Part shown: positions 54,830 to 64,000 of the stretch, in pieces
How positions within the stretch are numbered: position 1 is the stretch's first letter
How the letters are laid out: each line of letters starts with the position of its first letter
Origin: Heloderma charlesbogerti
Lineage: Eukaryota > Chordata > Lepidosauria > Squamata > Helodermatidae
Assembly (NCBI GenBank): GCA_026122225.1
Contig: JANEZZ010000519.1
Span: 248,001-312,000 of the forward strand
DNA length: 64,000 nt
Direction: 5' to 3'
Position numbers and translations under genes: made by a program
The notes under the pieces: model-generated
The model's input: the letters and a program-made list of their open reading frames with translations, nothing else
What the model was told of the DNA's origin: nothing
Databases searched by the model: none

Positions 54830-56085
54830 CATCTTTGCTTTGGTTGAGAGCTCTGAACGTCACCAGATTTGCTTGAGGCAAGCACGTGTGCACACTGGGA
54901 AGTCACACACAGTGCATGTGCTGGGTGTGTTTTCCTCTGCCATATTTGCACATGTTTGTAAAGGAAGGTGGGACCCCTGGGCTTTACTAGCCACCTTGAT
55001 CTGCTGCCACCACTTCTGCAAGACGGCTCAGCCAGACCCAAGAGGAACCCCCAACCTCCTCTCAACTTTGGGCGGGAAACAATAGCCACTGAATTTAGCA
55101 CTGACCCAGGAAATAATTAGTAGCAATAGTTTGATGTAGATATTTATTTACAAATGAAGGGGAAAGGGAATGGGAAGAGAAACAGAAAAAAGTACAATTT
55201 AGAATTCCCACAAGTACCAATTCCCTGTTTGGAAATCCAATGAAAGATAAAACAATAAAAAAAACTACCTCGCCTAACTACTCACACCTCGCAGTAAGAT
55301 TCTGTGTCATAGCCAGCATTCCAACACCTTCCACCTGGACGGGATGAAATCAAAGGACAAAGGAAGGGTGACTACTTGTCTCTTTTTATCTGGTCTCTGC
55401 CCAGCTTCTAGTTTTTTAATCCCCCCTCCCTTCTCTCAAGGAGGATGAGAAGGGTTTTTCACACCTCTCCAGCTGTGCTGGCCCTTTGGCAGGCAGAGCT
55501 GGTTTACAACCTTGAGTTCTGATAAGACCTCCAGCCTGGCGCCTTCAGTCCTGGGACCGCCCCCTCCTCTTCATTCCAGGTGGCCAGAATTGCAAATCTT
55601 CCTGCAGGATCCTACCCCCTCCTACCATAAAAGTACAAGCTAAAAATATACAGTACACTGTTAACCGTTTCCCATCATATCTTCAGCTCAGTGAGGCCTT
55701 CTGTTTTACAATGTTGCTCATCACATTTTGGGCAATTTCCAGTGGATGCTTTTGGCATTTGTGCTCTACAACCCACACAACAGTAACAGAAGTGCTCATA
55801 AAACAAGCAGTGTGGCTGGGGAGTTAGATCCAGATTATTCAAGTAATCTGATGCGGATGCGGGATGTGGACCATTGCTGAGGACAGCTACACCACATGCA
55901 GCTTTCCTGAAGAATCTTGGGAACTGTAGTTTGGTGGGGTGCTTAAGTCACCAGCTGCCATCACAGAACTACAGTTCCCAGAATTCCTTGGGGAGAGGGG
56001 AGGACTATTAAACCAGTTTAAACGAGCAGTGTACATATGCTTAACAGTAATCAGTTAGTTGGGCAGGGAGTAAGATGGGATAATA
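54830..56085. other. Intergenic, no feature recognised
   Basis: Includes a short inverted pair at 55918-55990 (GGGAACTGTAGTTTGG against ACAGTTCCCAGAATTCC), likely a MITE remnant. No gene seen. Confidence 0.4.
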
Positions 56086-56089
56086 GGGA

Positions 56090-56343
56090 TTCTTTTATGT
56101 GTTCTTACAGAAAAGCCTTTTATTGTGTGATTGCACTGCCTCATTCACAGAATTTTATGGGGGAGTCCAGATGATGCCATCTTCTTTCATTTGTAACCCT
56201 CCCATGTTTTCCTACGATTTCTTCCATCTTTTTCTTTACCAGGAACCCCCCCCCCCAATAACCAGTTAAGGAACAAAAGTTGGAAGAGCTGCACAGTATC
56301 TTTTCATTGTTAGTGATAGGAGCCCTCCATCTGGAAGCACCCC
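56090..56343. repeat. Inverted-end repeat (GGGTGCTTCCAGA family), copy 2
   Basis: Reverse-orientation copy: ATTGCACTGCCTCATTCACA, TTCCATCTTTTTCTT and the end CATCTGGAAGCACCCC. It lies head to head with copy 3. Confidence 0.65.
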
Positions 56344-56358
56344 ATAATAGATTCCCAA

Positions 56359-56591
56359 GGGTGCTTCCAGATGGAGGGCTCTCAGCGGTACCAGTCAGAA
56401 GGCCTTGTGCAGCTCTTTCACCATTTCTTCCGTAACGGATTTTCTGCAGTAAGAAAAAGATGGAAGAAGCAGTGGGAAAACACAGGAGGCTTACAAATAG
56501 AAGATGGTGATGTCTACCTGCTCCCACCAGAACATTCCGTGAACAAGGCAGTGCAATGGCGTGATTATAAGGATACATCTGGAAGCACCCC
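56359..56591. repeat. Inverted-end repeat (GGGTGCTTCCAGA family), copy 3
   Basis: Begins GGGTGCTTCCAGAT and ends ATCTGGAAGCACCCC, 233 bases, with TTCCGTAACGGATTTTC inside. No protein. Confidence 0.75.
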
Positions 56592-56629
56592 AAGTCTAGA
56601 GAAATGGTTGCAATACTTTTGCTCATGAG

Positions 56630-56735
56630 TCACTGTTCAGATAATCTGATTGGCCACTGTGTGAACAGAATGCTGGACTAGATGGACCCTTGGTCTGATC
56701 CAGCAGGGCTCTTCTGGTGGTCTTAACTTGCTCTC
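56630..56735 (-). repeat. CR1-like 3' end repeat fragment
   Basis: Plus strand: GGCCACTGTGTGAACAGAA, TGGACTAGATGGACCCTTGG and GATCCAGCAGGGCTCTTCTG. Confidence 0.7.
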
Positions 56736-56747
56736 TCCTTTTAAAGC

Positions 56748-57110
56748 CAGGGCAGGGAACCTCAGGCTCAGGGACCAAAGCCGGCCCTCCTGGGGTCCCA
56801 GTCTGGTCCTCCAGGGTTCCCCAGATGGCCATGCCCCCTTCCCCTGGCTCCGCCCCCTTTCTCCCAAACACTGATCTTTTGGTGGTTTCCCAGCTTTTGT
56901 GCTGGTTTCTTCCCCCTCCCATTCTAAAACATTTTAATGGCTTTCTTGAGGCTTAGTTATTGGCAGCATGAGCTTTAAACTAAAATATGCTGGGATTTTG
57001 TATATTTTAGTCCCGGCTCCTTTTGCCTTTGGCCCCACCCACCCCTGGAATGCGCTCCCCCCTCTCTAAAATTGAATTGGGCCCTAGGACTAAAAGAGGT
57101 TCCTTACCTG
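56748..57110. repeat. hAT-type MITE-like element, related to 6129-6448
   Basis: CAGGGCAGGGAACCTC at the left and GAGGTTCCTTACCTG at the right are inverted ends. TTGAGGCTTAGTTATTGGCA and TAAACTAAAATATGCTGGGA are shared with 6129-6448. Confidence 0.65.
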
Positions 57111-57389
57111 TGTCTTAATAGGATAGGCACACTTTCTAGCGACCGTGTCTCTGTATAGGACACCGAACGTGTTTGACATTACAGGGCATTTACTCTTTCT
57201 CTCTTGGGGATTATAGATCCCCCAGTAACAGTCAGTCCCTGTTCAGGGGCTGTAGCAGCTGCGCTTTCTCTCCCTTTCCCCCCTTTGTCTGCTTGATGGG
57301 AGGGATTCACGAGAAAGAAGGATCCCGCGGCGATGTTGACCTAGCAGCGTCCCTTTGATCGGCAGAAAAATGAATGAGTTCAGGGCGCA

Positions 57390-58130
57390 GTCCTATGCAT
57401 GTTTAAGGCAGGCACAAGTCTTGCAACGCCCAGCGTTCCCCAGCCAGCCACGCTGGGGGTTGTAGGACTTCTGTTTGCCTAAACATGCGCAGGATCGCGC
57501 CCTACAACCGGCGGCGCTCCAGTCCCCCCTCCTTCGCTCATCTGCAGTTGCTGGTCTCCGCTTTCTCCGCCGGAGGGCGCCGCTGCTGTTGCCCGCCACG
57601 TCGAGCTCAGGCTCAGCTGCGGGGACTGGCGAGGACCTGGGCTGCTGCAAGCCGGCCTTCGTCGGGGCGGCGCTGTTCGCCGTGGCTGCTGCCTCTGCCG
57701 CCGGTCGAGAGTCCCGCGCCTGGGTGTTTCTTTCTTTCTCACCTTTCCGCCGCCCGAAGCAGATGGGGTAAACTCGAAGCCGCGGGCGCCTGAGTAAGTA
57801 TCCCACCGCCGGACTGCCTGGCGATCCGAGGCTGCGGCAACGGCGGGCGGGGATCACAGCGGGCGAAGAGTCGCTCGCTGCCCTACTTTGCCGGGCTGAC
57901 CTCCCCGCTGTCCCCAACCGGGCGCCCCCCAGGTGTGTCGGAGCTGTAGCCCGACCGATCTGGAGGGCGGCCAGCCAGGGAAAGCTGCCTTCGGGGAAAG
58001 CGTGCTGGACAGGGCTGCCGGGCTGCCTGCCTGCCTGCCTTCCCCCGCGGCTGACTTTTAACGAGCCGTGTGAACACGCGCTCCTCCGTTCCCTGGGATT
58101 CTCCGGACTGAATCGTCCTCGTGGGCGCAG
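57390..58130. promoter_or_regulatory. Orphan CpG island, candidate promoter and first exon
   Basis: Dense CpG sequence (CGGCGGCGCTCC, GTCGGGGCGGCGCTG, GGCGGGCGGGGATCAC). A strong donor motif GTAAGT lies at 57794-57799 on the plus strand. Frames on both strands (57475-57771 plus, 57393-57917 minus) look compositional, with no known protein. It could be the first noncoding exon of the next gene or of a long noncoding RNA. I did not recognise BSND or PCSK9 coding exons downstream. Confidence 0.55.
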
Positions 58131-59060
58131 CTAGTGAGAGATGCCGGCTGCAAATCCTATGTATATATACACTTAACCTGGAAGTAACTCCACTGAGTAC
58201 AGTGCACAGGATCGCGCTGTCAGAAGGGTCTCAGCCTGTCCTGAAGGAGTGGCAGAAGTTGGACGGTTTCCCCGCAGGCGGGATTATTTTTTGCCCCAAT
58301 GCATCTTGCAAGTTTCTTTGCGAAGGATATTCGTGGTGGTAATAATAGCGTTAAGGAGAGCCCTTTTCACCTTTGTATTAAAACCTCCGTGCAATTTTTT
58401 TTTTAAAGAGTTGAATATCGTGTGCGTGTGTGTATGTGCTGGAGGGAGTTCTATTTCCCATTTCCATCTAGGCTGGATGGAACCTTCTTAAGTACACTTT
58501 GGTGTTTCTTGAATCGAATTTCTTTGCCTCCGTGTTACATTTCTGCAGGTGCTAATAGTGTGGGGTGGATGCAAAAAGGAGAAAGATTGGCGGGGGAAGA
58601 TGGCATTACGCTTGCTTTCTATTTCTGCGTGTGGGATGGAGACCCCAAAACTCTCACTCGCTTGCTCATCCCTGGATTTTGTTCACCAAAGTGTGCGATC
58701 CACAAACTCGTTTATTTTTAGATTATAGAGTGAAACCAGTTTAGACCCAACGGGCATAAATCGAAACTCGCCAGTTTCAACACTTTGCTGATGCGTCATA
58801 AAGATTGGACCAGCCTCTTTAACCCGCATTCTGCTTAATAGTGTGTACGGTATTCTATTGTTGAATGACTTGTTCACACGAAGTGAGTTTACCCATACAG
58901 TGTATTGAACATATTCAATATTTTGAGCTTGTGTAAAATGATGTCTTCACAATAGCAGACAGAATGGAATTCACCCCTGAATTGTGCTCATCTTTCCCTG
59001 GGATAGGATTGTTTGATTGCTCTGCACAGACTATCTGTTGCTGTTTATAGAAGCCACACA
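58131..59060. other. DNA downstream of the orphan CpG island
   Basis: One 'GCAATCCTATG'-type repeat at about 58150-58225. Otherwise no coding exon or repeat that I can name. Confidence 0.4.
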
Positions 59061-59069
59061 CAGTATGTA

Positions 59070-59070
<1 letters not shown>

Positions 59071-59106
<36 letters not shown>
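59071..59106. repeat. (TA)n microsatellite
   Basis: GTATGTATGTATATGTGT then about 28 bases of alternating TA. Confidence 0.9.
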
Positions 59107-59109
59107 CAC

Positions 59110-61240
59110 ACCACCTCATCCTTCACTCCCCACCCCTAACTTACTTTTCTTGAGGTCAAAGGGATTGTGTAGGTATGTTTGTATTTGGGCGCAATATTTG
59201 CAATGAGTAGATGAAATTAAAAGCCATTAAAAATGTCTCCAAAGGATAAACGGCATTTGAAGATGATCAGCCAAGCCCTTTAAAGACGGGTAAGTGACAA
59301 AAATTGATCACTAATAAAGATAAGATATATTTAGAGGCACCCAGTATGTGCTCTTGGCCAGGACCCTGCCTGTGAAAACTCTAAATTTACTTCCATTCAG
59401 AATTTGTAGAGGGAGGGTGGGCTTAAGAGTAAAAAGCAGTGCCTGGTGGCTGAAATGTTTAGCGCCCACCACGCGGTGTTAAATTCAGTAGCCTCAGTGG
59501 CCATGCTGGTGGGGGACGACTGGAGCTGTAGTCCACATCTGGAGGACGCACCAGGTTGGAAAAGGCTGATCAAAGGCATCAGCCAAAAGGACTGTGTGTC
59601 CAAAGCCATGAAGCACCATTATTCTTACCCCACAACCTAGATCATGATAAGTACTTGGATTTAAGTTAATTGTATCCCAGACATAAATGCAATAGGCTCT
59701 GACCCATAAAGCCTGCATGCGGCCATGGGCTGCAGTTACACTGCTGCATGCTGGGAATGGGATCTGCACATGTATATCAGCTGAACAGATGGTAGTCGCT
59801 GTTCCAGTCACTTGCTGGGAGGCGGGGCAAGGAGGGCAGCTAGATTTCTTCAAAGTGGAGAGTGTGGTTGTTCAAACCATTTGTGTGGTCTTCCATGGGT
59901 GGCCAGAATCCAACATGGATCCCCATGTGTTAGATGCAGAGACTGAACAACAGGAACTTGTGAACACATCACCCTCCCAAGCACAGATTGTCCTTGATGG
60001 ATCCAGGTGATTAGGCCAAAGTAAGGGTGAGTTGGCACTGCTGAATGTCTTCAAACAAGCAGGTCCATGACATCACCTTGTGGGGAAAGGTTACTGGCAG
60101 TATGTGCAGCACTGGAAAAATATCTGTTAAGAAGCATGTTGTGTTTTGGCCCAATATATTTGGGGGGGCCTTCCTCAGGGGAATTCTTAAAAAGCCTTCA
60201 GAGAACTCTGTCAGGGTTGTCTCACACAACTGAAGATTTGATGGGCCTATCTTCAAATATATTAGACAGTTCTGACAGAGCTCTCTGAAAACTTTTAAAG
60301 AATTCCCCTGAGGGAGGCCCCAGATTAATATATTGGGCTGAAATGTGTTGGGCTTCTTAAAGAATGAACTATTTTCCCAGCATCTTGATACTGATTCTCT
60401 CTTTTTGGATCAATTTTGGATGCTTTCCAGTTTTCTCATATTTTTCGGTATGCACAGAGCCCCAACTGGCATCTTTATGGTGCTCGGGGATGTCCTTGTT
60501 CCAAAAGCATCCAGGAGACAGCTGATGACTTGCCACGTGGGCTGCCCGCTTCACACGAGTTCAGACTCCACATAGCTGTACAGCTACTTTCATGACTGCA
60601 CTGGGAGAGCGAATAGGCCCATAGACTTAAATGAAACAAGAAAGATTTATGTTCCGAATCATAGCCACAGTTCAGGAGATCATATATAAAGTGTGCATGG
60701 GCCCCCCATTAATGGACAGCAAAGTTCTCTATGCTTGGGGAGCTCGCTATCCCTACAGCCAAGAATGGGGAGGTCTGGGTTGTTCATGTGGCTCGACCTT
60801 GCTGGGTTGCAGTCGCTGCAAGTATAAGGGTTCTAGTGTGCACATGACATTTCATGCATGCAACCATCAGCTCATTCCCTTGAGAATTAAGCCTTGGGTG
60901 TGCATTGAACTCTATGGATCCCTGCACCTTGGCTGATGTATAGTGATGTTGTCATGGAAGACAACACCACTAAATTGGCTTATGTCCAAATATAACAATC
61001 AGTTTGTGGGTCTGCCTGAATGACAAATGGAGATTTGGAGAAAGGGCAGCTGGGATCTTTGCCAGTGTCTGGGCAACTTGAGTAGCAGCTGCCCAGGGTC
61101 TTGACATCACCGAGAAGCCCCTGGTGGTCACATGTGTGGGGCCTTGCGTAGCATCATCTGTCAAGGTTCAGGATGACTGCACTGCAGAGCCTTTGTGGCA
61201 CCGAAATTAGCTAGCATCCATTGAGACTTGCGGTGCCACA
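59110..61240. other. Intergenic, only repeat fragments
   Basis: A half fold-back (CCATGCTGGTGGGGGACGAC with TGTAGTCCACATCTGGAG) lies at about 59490-59560. Near 60180-60320, GGGGAATTCTTAAAAAGCC and CTTTTAAAGAATTCCCCTGA form an inverted pair about 120 bases apart. No gene recognised. Confidence 0.4.
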
Positions 61241-61249
61241 GCTTAGAGC

Positions 61250-61640
61250 AGGAGTGGGTAGAAGGTAGATCTCCAGATGTTTTGGACTTCAGCTCTCAGA
61301 AGCCCTTGCCAGCATGGCCAATGATCAGGAATGGTGGAAGAGAGAGCCAGCATGGTGTAGTGGCGAGAGTGTTGGACTGGGAGTCGGGAGATCCGGGTTC
61401 TAGTCCCCAGTCGGCCATGGAAGCTCACTGGGTGACCTTGGGCCAGTCACAGACTCTCAGCCCAACCCACCTCACAGGGTTGTTGTTGTGAGGATAAAAT
61501 GGAGGAGGAGGACTATGTACGCCGTCTTGGGTTCCTTAAGGAGGAAAAAAGGCAGGATATAAATGTAATAAATTAATAATAATAATAATAAGTTGAACTC
61601 CAAAACATTTGGAGATCTACCTTCTGCCCACCCCTGGCCT
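61250..61640. repeat. Fold-back repeat interrupted by a SINE
   Basis: The left arm GGTAGATCTCCAGATGTTTT (61264-61283) and right arm AAAACATTTGGAGATCTACC (61602-61621) are separated by the CORE-SINE at 61342-61590. An unbroken copy of the same family is at 61700-61830. Confidence 0.8.
61342..61590 (+). repeat. tRNA-derived CORE-SINE (MIR-like)
   Basis: GAGCCAGCATGGTGTAGTGG (A box), GGGTTCTAGTCCCC (B box), GGTGACCTTGGGCCAGTCAC (CORE), CACCTCACAGGGTTGTTGTT and the tail GGATATAAATGTAATAAATT with (AAT)n. Confidence 0.9.
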
Positions 61641-61699
61641 AGACCTCACCCACAACAGGAGAGAGTTCGCCAGGGCCCTTTGCGGGCTTCCGACAATAG

Positions 61700-61830
61700 G
61701 AGTGGGCAGAAGTAGATCTCCAGATGTTTTGGACTTCACCTTGCAGCATTCCTGACCATTGACCATGCTGGCAGGGGCTTCTGGGAGTTGGAGTCCAAAT
61801 CATCTGGAGCTCTACCTTCTGCCCATCCCT
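61700..61830. repeat. Fold-back repeat (AGATCTCCAGATG family)
   Basis: GAGTGGGCAGAAGTAGATCT...CCAGATGTTTTGGACTTC pairs with GGAGTCCAAATCATCTGGAG...TACCTTCTGCCCATCCC. Confidence 0.8.
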
Positions 61831-62094
61831 GTCCTACAGCAGAATCAGCCTCTTTAGTCCAGAAGTTCATAGTGAAGTTTACTAGAGCAGAAACAAAACA
61901 TGGCATGTATTTAAAAAACTGGCAAAATGTAAGAGCTTGAATTCAGGGTTTGAATTTTATAATCACATTTTTAACATTGGGTTTTAAGGGCTAATTTAAA
62001 AGCAAAGAAACAAACCCTGGAGCTTATGTCTTGGTGCTGAGTTTTAAGATTACAGTGTTAACAGTTTAATCATATATATGTTTTACTCAGAAGT

Positions 62095-62293
62095 AGGAAC
62101 ACAGGAAGCTACTTTATACTGAGTCACACCATTAGTCCATCTAGATCAGTATTGCCAGCATCGACTGGCAGTGGCTCTCCAGGATTTCAGACCGGATTCT
62201 TTCCTAGCCCTGCCTGGAGATGCCAGGGATTGAACCTGGGACCTTCCGCATGCAAAGCCAGGTGCTCCGACACTGAGCCGTGGCCCCTCCAGT
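62095..62293 (-). repeat. tRNA-headed SINE
   Basis: On the minus strand: GGCCACGGCTCAGTGTCGGA (A box), TTTGCATGCGGAAGGTCCC, GGTTCAATCCCTGGCATC (B box), CTGGAGAGCCACTGCCAGTC and the end AGTATAAAGTAGCTTCCTG. A common lizard SINE; not an active tRNA gene. Confidence 0.8.
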
Positions 62294-62404
62294 CAAGTCC
62301 CACTATGTTTAACACAGTTTAATCCTTAGTAAATGTCCATTTAGAACTGGTCCAAATAACTTATATTCAACATAGTAGCATCTCCTAAAACTCATAAATC
62401 CAAC

Positions 62405-62690
62405 ATTACATAAGAACATAAGAAGAGCCCTGCTGGATCAGACCAAGGGTCCATCTAGTCCAGCATTCTGTTAACACAACGGCCAACCAGCTTCTCATAG
62501 GAAACCCATAAGCAGGACATAAGTGCAATAGCATCCTACTTCCCATGTTCCCCAGCAACGGGTGTACATACTGCCTCTGATACTGGAGGTAGCATATAGC
62601 CATCAGGACCAGTAGCCATTGATAGACCCTGCATAGTGCAGTGGTTTGTTTGTAGGACTGGGACTGGAATAGTCCAGTTTGAATCCCCAC
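62405..62690 (+). repeat. CR1-like 3' end repeat
   Basis: ACATAAGAAGAGCCCTGCTG, GACCAAGGGTCCATCTAGTC, ACGGCCAACCAGCTTC and ATACTGCCTCTGATACTGG, followed near 62630 by what may be the start of a worn tRNA-type SINE. Confidence 0.75.
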
Positions 62691-62779
62691 TAGCCCATGA
62701 ACCTCACTGAGTGATCTTTAACCAGTCTGCAGTGGTAAAATGGAATAGCTGCCCTGAGTTCTTCAGAGGAAGGACGGGA

Positions 62780-63490
62780 TACACTTCTAATAAACATCAT
62801 CTATAACAGGAAATATCGAAGGGAAGAAATTTTAGGAAGCAAATTTGTGTTGAGGCATTTTGCTTGAGATCTTCCTTCACTCCCAGTCCCAAATCTGTTT
62901 AATTTCTAACTCATTTTGTTAAAACAATTCATCATGTTTTAAATTAAAAATGCATATCTCCATCATTTTAAGGAACAGTTAAGATGAAATTCTTGAGGTG
63001 CAATCCTAAACACCTTCAACTAGGGACGATGCATTGAGGACAGGATGGCGCTGTTCTGAAATTTTGATCTAACAACCATTGGTATGGAGATCCACTGCTT
63101 CTGCACCCCCACCCTCCTTTCCTGGCAGCGTGGGCTAGGGATGCTAAAACGTCGCTGCTGCAGCTTTTATGCGGGGAGAGTTTTTTTTCTACAAAACTGT
63201 CAATCTCTCCTATTATTTGGTAAGCGATAACAATTGCGTTAAGCTGTTAACCTCCCTCACAAAAATCATCTGAGAAAGCTGAACTGCAAAATGCTTCAAA
63301 TGCAAAAAAGAAAGAAAGAAACGTGGTCTCAGCTGAATGTTAGAGAAAGTCTCCACTTCCAGCTTCTTCTATTTGGTTTATTATCTCCAGTCCTCCTATC
63401 TACAAGGACAAATTTCTGTTTACTTGGCTCCTGACCTTGCCTTTGTATGGTTGTTATATCAACGTTTCACCAACCAGGGGTACTGTGTAG
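62780..63490. other. Intergenic, no feature recognised
   Basis: A GGTGCAATCCTAAACACC start at 62998 and a (GAAA) run at 63305-63320 are the only notable points. Confidence 0.35.
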
Positions 63491-63499
63491 CTGTGCAGC

Positions 63500-63695
63500 C
63501 ACAGGGACGCAGGTGGAAGTTGTCTTATATTAGCTCAATTGTCCACCTAGCCCAGTGTTGCCTTCTCTGATTGGCAGCTGCTCAGGGTCTCAGGCAGAGT
63601 TTTTGTCCCATCACATGCTACCTGCACCTTTTAATGATGAGCAATTGAACTTGGGACCTCCTGCATGCAAAGTGCGGGCGCTGGGCTACACTGAA
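63500..63695 (-). repeat. tRNA-headed SINE, diverged
   Basis: Plus strand: GCCCAGTGTTGCCTTCTCTG, CAGGGTCTCAGGCAGAG, GAACTTGGGACCTCCTGCAT and GCAAAGTGCGGGCGCTGGG; the reverse of the 62095 family. Confidence 0.65.
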
Positions 63696-63829
63696 CTCAT
63701 GGTTCCCAGCCTGTCGTTTGGGAATTGTTGTCGCAGTATACAGAAGGGGTGTTTGTTACAATAACTTGAAGAACTGATGCCTGAGCTTGCTTTTCTCCTC
63801 TCACCATTCCTTTTCTTCCTTTTGTGTCA

Positions 63830-63955
63830 TGTGTCTTTTAGATGGTAAATCTGCCGGCAAGGACTGTCTTGGTTGTTATGGATCTCATGGAAGCTGCTCT
63901 GGGAGCCTTTTTGGCTGTCAAGCGGGGTGAAAATGCCTTAAATAAATAAATAGAC
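63830..63955 (+). repeat. L2-like LINE 3' tail
   Basis: GGAAGCTGCTCTGGGAGCC and GCGGGGTGAAAATGCC, with an (AAAT) tail. Confidence 0.6.
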
Positions 63956-64000
63956 AAACAACACTTCAGCATTTATATAGTACATATCAAGTGTGTTCAA

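Noticed and set aside
57393..57917. 174-codon minus frame and opposing plus frames in the CpG island
   Set aside because: Arg/Pro/Ala-rich composition typical of CpG islands; no recognisable protein or splice structure.
61342..62293. tRNA genes at B-box matches
   Set aside because: A and B boxes belong to SINEs; no cloverleaf, and typical SINE bodies follow.
57800..64000. Exons of BSND, TMEM61, PCSK9 or USP24
   Set aside because: Looked for because of human gene order; no frame with their features was recognised.

Overview
The window is vertebrate nuclear DNA, almost certainly from a squamate reptile (lizard or snake). The lineage call rests on three things seen together: a Sauria-type SINE with a BovB-like tail (9711-10050), several BovB LINE copies, and young CR1 and old L2 LINEs mixed with many short hAT-type and fold-back elements. 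Only one complete gene and the 3' end of a second are recognisable. Most long open frames are transposon remnants or chance frames in GC-rich DNA.

Genes. DHCR24 (24-dehydrocholesterol reductase) lies on the minus strand. All nine coding exons can be placed with GT/AG junctions (21024-36706), and they join in frame to a 516-codon protein, the same length as I know for human DHCR24. Its start sits in a CpG island (about 36480-37530). A likely 3' UTR of about 2.5 kb ends near an AATAAA at 18527-18532. On the plus strand, 4182-4312 and 6491-6545 are the last two coding exons of another gene, most likely CIMAP2 (LEXM/C1orf177). This is its expected position, tail to tail with DHCR24. A second CpG island at 57.4-58.1 kb has a good splice-donor motif but no recognisable protein. 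It may be the promoter of a neighbouring gene or a noncoding RNA.

Layout. 1-7.3 kb: old LINE and SINE debris plus the CIMAP2-like 3' end. 7.8-18.3 kb: the gap between the two gene ends, filled by a decayed L2, a Sauria SINE, and a decayed BED-finger hAT transposon. Into or beside that hAT, two unusual multi-palindromic fold-back elements and a BovB have inserted, each bounded by an exact target-site duplication. 18.5-36.7 kb: DHCR24, whose introns hold a Tc1 fragment, a truncated BovB, a hAT-type MITE, CORE-SINE and CR1/L2 tails. 37.7-47 kb: two young, near-identical CR1 LINEs in inverted orientation; one is broken by the 5' part of a Ty3-like LTR retrotransposon. 47-57 kb: accessory repeats, including an 895-bp hAT element with an exact 8-bp duplication that itself carries a 79-bp BovB tail. 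57-64 kb: the orphan CpG island, then SINE, LINE and fold-back repeats.

The two genes show no common pathway. DHCR24 acts in sterol synthesis and the CIMAP2-like protein would be a ciliary/microtubule protein; they are only chromosomal neighbours. The most unusual material is the pair of multi-palindromic fold-back elements and the CR1 inverted pair that shares an identical premature stop.
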